Part shown: positions 7,543-10,129 of the stretch, in pieces
Layout: each line of letters begins with the position of its first letter
Position numbering within the stretch: the first letter of the stretch is position 1
From: an uncultured Prevotella sp.
Lineage (GTDB): Bacteria; Bacteroidota; Bacteroidia; Bacteroidales; Bacteroidaceae
Length of the DNA stretch: 10,129 nucleotides
Reading direction: 5' to 3'
NCBI GenBank assembly: GCA_927910885.1
Contig: CAKMOD010000137.1
Location: 1-10,129 of the forward strand
Translations under genes and position numbers: made by a program
The notes under the pieces: model-generated
Told to the model about the DNA's origin: nothing
The model's database searches: none
What the model saw: only the letters and a program-made list of their open reading frames with translations

Positions 7543-7796
7543 TGAAATATTATTACAAATCATCCGATAAAAAGGCGGAGAAAAGAGCTAAAAACGCACA
7601 TTTTTAGCACCCTTGTAAGTCTTTTGTTATCAAGTAGTTGCAGAAGTGGTTTTCAAAAGGTGCTTAGTAAGGCTTCAAAAGAGCGTTAGTAAGAGGCTTA
7701 AAGGGCATCTTTTGCAAGCTAAAAGGGCGTTAATTCGAATGGAATTAACGCCCTTTTATTTTTCAGCCTTTGAATTTCTTTTACAATACAGAGTGG
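7543..7796 (+). repeat. Dispersed repeat copy A
   Basis: This is homologous to copy B (9791-10046) in the same orientation. Within the 203-bp core 7571-7773 the two differ at only about seven positions, including one single-base indel; the flanks are less similar. The order is: hairpin 1 (GCTAAAAA, 6-nt loop, TTTTTAGC, 7587-7608), a unique middle with ATCAAGTAGTTGCAGAAG, then related units AAAAGGTGCTTAGTAAGGC, AAAAGAGCGTTAGTAAGAGG and AAAGGGCATCTTTTGCAAG, and last the 16-bp hairpin 2. It encodes no recognisable protein, and I see no clear terminal inverted repeats. Confidence 0.9.
7721..7760 (+). terminator. Terminator-like hairpin ending repeat A
   Basis: Arms 7721-7736 and 7742-7757 (AAAAGGGCGTTAATTC and its exact complement) form a perfect 16-bp stem with a 5-nt loop, followed on the plus strand by an ATTTTTC stretch. 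It would work as an intrinsic terminator for plus-strand transcription and, more weakly, for minus-strand transcription. It is identical in copy B at 9971-10007. Confidence 0.6.
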
Positions 7797-8012
7797 CTGA
7801 AGAAGACAGAGTGACATAAAAAACAAAAGAGACAGAATAAAAAACAGACCCTACCCACAACCCCATTGGTCAGGGCTTGCTTACCGATACATATCTATCG
7901 CTTAGTGAAAGCTTTTAATCCCTATCAGTCATTAGACCACACATGTATAATTTTTACTATGGTATGGTTTCCGATTTGTATTTGATTATCCCTCAGCAAA
8001 CTGTTTCCTGCA

Positions 8013-8040
8013 CTCCCCCTCTCTGCAGGAGAGGGGTGAG
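8013..8040. repeat. GC-rich hairpin CCCCTCTC / GAGAGGGG
   Basis: Arms 8016-8023 and 8029-8036 pair perfectly around TGCAG, and CTC/GAG extends the stem after a one-base bulge. A second GGGGTGAG follows, then a CTCTCCCTCCCC stretch that could pair competitively. The form recalls short GC-rich dispersed hairpins seen between genes in Bacteroidota. It stands out from the surrounding AT-rich DNA. Confidence 0.5.
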
Positions 8041-8218
8041 GGGTGAGACTACTCTCCCTCCCCGATAGGGTATAATCACGTTAAATAAGTCTAACTTTAT
8101 ACCCGTTAGGGATTATTCGCTTTGTTTTTCGTAGATATTTCGTATATTTATACCCGTAAAGGTATAGTGAGGGTAATTCAGAATTCATAATTATTCAAAC
8201 GAAGTTCTCGTCAGTACG

Positions 8219-8241
8219 TCATAATCCATAATTATGATTAC
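8219..8241. repeat. Third AT-rich palindromic unit
   Basis: ATAATCC followed by CATAATTATGATTAC is the same motif as at 7284-7305, about 0.9 kb away and in the same orientation. Confidence 0.7.
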
Positions 8242-8293
8242 CGATATTGAAAAAAAGTTCCATTGAAAAACTCAAAGGTTAAAGACAAATCAT

Positions 8294-8327
8294 AAAGTTC
8301 AAAGTTCAAACCTCAAAGTTCAAAGTT
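8294..8327. repeat. Short direct repeat AAAGTTCAAAGTT
   Basis: The 13-nt motif occurs at 8294-8306 and again at 8315-8327, with related CTCAAAGG just upstream at about 8271. It is a low-complexity motif with no assigned function. Confidence 0.6.
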
Positions 8328-8364
8328 AATAATTATAATTAGCGATGTTAGGAAAGATAAAATG

Positions 8365-8413
8365 AGTTAGACCCTATCAACACTCCTTATTCGAGTATTG
8401 ATAGGGTCTAACT
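8365..8413 (-). terminator. Probable terminator of the EcsC-family gene
   Basis: Arms 8365-8380 and 8398-8413 form a perfect 16-bp stem (AGTTAGACCCTATCAA and its complement). ACT/AGT extends it after one mismatch, leaving a 9-nt loop. On the minus strand it is followed by CATTTTATCTTTCC, a modest T-rich tail, and it lies 71 nt after the EcsC stop codon. On the plus strand the tail is A-rich, so termination of the EcsC transcript is the better reading. Confidence 0.65.
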
Positions 8414-8483
8414 AAAAAAATAACCTTAATCTATCATAAGTTTAAGATTGATATCTTAACTATATGACAGAACGAAATAAAGA

Positions 8484-9314
8484 CTATTCGTCTACAGAAG
8501 CCTCAGGCTCTATCACCTTATTATCCTCAAGCCAACGACGCTGATAACTACGGCGAGCAGCCCAAGCTATATCATTAATGAAAGAAGCATTGAGTGCAGC
8601 CCCTACAGCTCCACCAATGAAAGGAATAGACTGAGAAGCCTTACGCTTGGTAAGGTTCACACCGATAAGCTTTGCCGCCTGACGTACGCTCACAATACTC
8701 TTAGCCAAAAGGTTGGCAGTTCCCATCTCTGCCAATTTCTTCCACGCATTTCTTTGTATCAACAAAGAAATCTGCTTGAGACCCAAGATAAAACTGGCTT
8801 TCTCACCTAATGTACTCGCATTTGCTGTAGCAAGAACGCCCAAGACAAAAGCCTTTTCTTCCTCCTCATTATTTGCATCAGCCACATAACCATAGCATAC
8901 ACCAATCTTATGGATTGTACGAAGTGCCAGTGTGGTAATGAACGGAATGTCAGCAACAAGACCTGGCAAACCAACAAAACCACCCGCAACACCTTCTGCC
9001 GTAGCTATTCCGACAGCCCAGTTATGCACCGAATCTGCCATCTGGTCACAGAGTTTAAGGTCCTTCGTACGCAGTTCTTCAATACTCTCTACATTTCCGT
9101 CACGCAGCACGTCGGCTGTGTCCGTAAGGTACTGTGCAGCAGCATTTGCAGCGTTTATGGCACTCTCAATGACCTTTTCAGGCACTACTACAGAAATAAG
9201 TTTACCAACGGGACTTAAAAGCTTACCAAACGTTTTACTAACAACACCTGGCTCCTCATTCTCCCATGCTTTGATGAGAGCGTACTGTTGCATCAAGTAA
9301 TCTGACTGTTTCAT
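8484..9314 (-). CDS. EcsC-family protein
   Basis: This 276-residue protein matches the EcsC family by its conserved pattern. A glycine-rich segment EGVAGGFVGLPGLVADIPFI (107-126) is followed by LALRTIHKIGVCYGY (129-143), a helical middle around 155-205, and IPFIGGAVGAALNASFINDIA (230-250, hydrophobic) before a basic end RRSYQRRWL. There is no signal peptide, so it is probably cytoplasmic or membrane-associated. The biochemical role of these proteins is not established. The name comes from the third gene of the Bacillus ecs locus, but no ABC-transporter genes adjoin it here. It is a single-gene unit with its own promoter far upstream (about 315 nt), an intervening terminator at 9374-9454 and a terminator downstream, which suggests control by attenuation or read-through. 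No strong Shine-Dalgarno sequence precedes the ATG, as is usual in Bacteroidota. Confidence 0.85.
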   Translation of the reverse strand: MKQSDYLMQQYALIKAWENEEPGVVSKTFGKLLSPVGKLISVVVPEKVIESAINAANAAAQYLTDTADVLRDGNVESIEELRTKDLKLCDQMADSVHNWAVGIATAEGVAGGFVGLPGLVADIPFITTLALRTIHKIGVCYGYVADANNEEEEKAFVLGVLATANASTLGEKASFILGLKQISLLIQRNAWKKLAEMGTANLLAKSIVSVRQAAKLIGVNLTKRKASQSIPFIGGAVGAALNASFINDIAWAARRSYQRRWLEDNKVIEPEASVDE

Positions 9315-9373
9315 AATAGATTAAAATGCTCACCTGTTCCCAAAAGTTAAGCGGTTTATAAATTATTAGATAG

Positions 9374-9454
9374 AAAAAGCGTGGAAACTATTGCTTATTA
9401 TTCCACTGAGGCTCTGGACTGCCCACCACTGTATAATAAAGCAATAGCCCACGC
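9374..9454 (-). terminator. Intrinsic terminator or attenuator upstream of the EcsC gene
   Basis: On the minus strand, segment 9454-9433 pairs with 9401-9379 over 20 bp: GCGTGG/CCACGC, then CTATTGCT/AGCAATAG, then TATTAT/ATAATA, separated by a small internal loop and a one-base bulge. TTTTTC follows directly (9378-9373). The structure ends 59 nt before the EcsC start codon. It is either the 3' end of a separate small RNA or an attenuator in the EcsC leader. Confidence 0.8.
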
Positions 9455-9629
9455 CTATAGATATATCATGCCCCAAGTATAGGGTATAATAATCCCAGCG
9501 TGAGCGTAATTGCTATTATCCACAGTGTATGAAATTGTCCAGATTTCAGATGGAGGATAATGTCAAACGCTCTTTAAATATATAGGACTCGTATAAAATA
9601 CACCTTTAAAAAGATGTAAAATCTGGTCC
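9374..9629 (-). ncRNA. Structured small RNA or attenuating leader, about 255 nt
   Basis: The RNA is bounded by a Bacteroidota promoter (9635-9667) and an intrinsic terminator, with no open frame between. A 5' domain closes by CCAGATTT (9626-9619) with AAATCTGG (9546-9539) and contains a small hairpin, ACATCTT with AAGGTGT (9617-9601). The 3' half has three related segments: 9527-9498, 9454-9421 and 9408-9379. The middle one can pair with either neighbour. This promoter-to-terminator layout resembles the free-standing Bacteroidales RNAs, including the Bacteroidales-1 group, which has been linked to 6S RNA. I cannot confirm that identity, and the 5' and 3' ends do not pair as in classical 6S RNA. 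The alternative is a riboswitch-like attenuator controlling the EcsC gene. Confidence 0.5.
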
Positions 9630-9634
9630 GTGTG

Positions 9635-9667
9635 CAAAGGTATAGATTTTATATTAATTATAACAAT
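9635..9667 (-). promoter_or_regulatory. Promoter for the small RNA / EcsC transcript
   Basis: On the minus strand, TACCTTTG (9642-9635) is a full match to the TAnnTTTG -7 box. ATTG (9667-9664) is a three-of-four match to the -33 box, with a 21-nt spacer, a little longer than usual. The predicted start is near 9629, about 315 nt before the EcsC ATG. Confidence 0.65.
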
Positions 9668-9790
9668 TATTTAATAATAATGTTATATATAGCTCTAAAA
9701 AGGTGGAAAAAGAATATATACACATCGTTTATGACGCTGTGACACATATTGAAAACGCACATATAATTAGCAAACAAACGTTTACTCTAT

Positions 9791-10046
9791 TGAAATTATA
9801 TTACAAAATACTCGAAAGAAAAGGCGGAGAAAAGGGCTAAAAACGTACATTTTTAGCACCCTTGTAAGTCATTTGTTATCAAGTAGTTGCAGAAGTGGTT
9901 TTCAAAAGGTGCTTAGTAAGGCTTCAAAAGGGGCGTTAGTAAGGGGCTTAAAGGGCATCTTTTGCAAGCCAAAAGGGCGTTAATTCGAATGGAATTAACG
10001 CCCTTTTATTTTTCAGCCTTTGATTTTTATTTACAAAACAGAGTAG
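9791..10046 (+). repeat. Dispersed repeat copy B
   Basis: This is the direct partner of copy A, about 2.25 kb away. Hairpin 1 is at 9836-9857 (GCTAAAAA/TTTTTAGC, extendable by GG/CC), the GCGTTAGTAAG-type units at about 9904-9968, and the perfect 16-bp hairpin 2 at 9971-10007, followed by ATTTTTC. Several changes relative to A (for example GGGC for GAGC before hairpin 1) keep or strengthen the pairing. Confidence 0.9.
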
Positions 10047-10129
10047 CGGATACGATAGGAGAAACAAAGTGAAGAAGCGAATATACACGCAACTCGTCAA
10101 CTTCTCACATGGGGTATCTCGCATTTCAC

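Larger units (their letters stand above)
7152..8483. other. 1.3-kb non-coding spacer between susC and the EcsC gene
   Basis: No supported gene lies here on either strand. It holds the susC promoter, AT-rich CATAATTATGATTAC repeats (7208-7306 and 8219-8241), repeat copy A (7543-7796), a GC-rich hairpin (8013-8040), tandem CAAAGTT motifs (8294-8327) and the terminator of the EcsC gene (8365-8413). GGGTATAA (8068) and TTATACCC (8097) can also pair across a loop of about 21 nt. I see nothing in 7310-7540 or 7800-8010 beyond AT-rich sequence. No regulator gene for the sus locus is present. Confidence 0.75.
9315..10129. other. Non-coding right flank
   Basis: No protein gene is visible in these 815 bases. 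The left part (9315-9667) is the EcsC leader, small RNA and promoter. Positions 9668-9790 are very AT-rich with nothing I can assign. Repeat copy B fills 9791-10046. The last 80 bases hold an ACTCGTCAACTT motif, also seen at about 7393, and no gene start. Confidence 0.7.

Noticed and set aside
7152..8483. tRNA, rRNA or a missed small protein gene in the long spacer
   Set aside because: I saw no cloverleaf, no conserved RNA core and no open frame with a credible start and family feature.
8807..9300. Open frames of 61-122 codons overlapping the EcsC gene
   Set aside because: The minus-strand EcsC frame has conserved family motifs along its length; the others do not.
7543..10046. CRISPR array
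   Set aside because: The two long repeats are about 2.25 kb apart, and the internal units vary in length and sequence without unique spacers of uniform size.

Overview
The window looks like a chromosomal segment of an anaerobic Bacteroidota, most likely Prevotella. The evidence is a SusC/SusD pair followed by a serine-type sulfatase, AT-rich spacers, promoters of the Bacteroidota type (TTTG about 18-21 nt upstream of TAnnTTTG), and SusD and sulfatase sequences of the Prevotella/Bacteroides style. All recognisable genes lie on the minus strand. The genus is inferred from sequence style, not from a search.

Layout, left to right. Positions 1-443 are non-coding and hold a degenerate, inverted copy (C) of a dispersed repeat, then the intrinsic terminator of the operon to its right. 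Positions 444-7151 form one leftward operon: susC-like (3857-7151), susD-like (2028-3836) and an S1-family sulfatase (444-2003), with gaps of only 20 and 24 nt. The susC reading frame is broken twice by single-base losses, near 6606 and 4546. Restoring one base at each point gives a complete TonB-dependent transporter of 1098 residues. Positions 7152-8483 are a 1.3-kb spacer with the susC promoter, AT-rich palindromic repeats, repeat copy A, a GC-rich hairpin and the terminator of the next gene. Positions 8484-9314 encode an EcsC-family protein. Upstream of it, 9315-9667 holds a promoter, a structured leader or small RNA of about 255 nt, and a strong intrinsic terminator. Repeat copy B fills 9791-10046.

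How the genes work together: SusD (surface lipoprotein) and SusC (outer-membrane TonB-dependent channel) would capture and import a glycan. The sulfatase has an ordinary signal peptide and would remove sulfate in the periplasm. Its sequence resembles GlcNAc-6-sulfatases and mucin-desulfating sulfatases, so sulfated host glycans such as mucin O-glycans are the likely substrate. No glycoside hydrolase, HTCS or sigma/anti-sigma pair lies beside it here. With susC broken as written, the uptake pair should not work unless the frameshifts are sequencing errors.

The least conventional parts are non-coding. The first is the RNA upstream of the EcsC gene, in which one segment can pair either with an upstream partner or with the downstream terminator arm. 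The second is a roughly 200-250 bp repeat family with two hairpins and internal GCGTTAGTAAG-like units, in two nearly identical copies plus one decayed copy.
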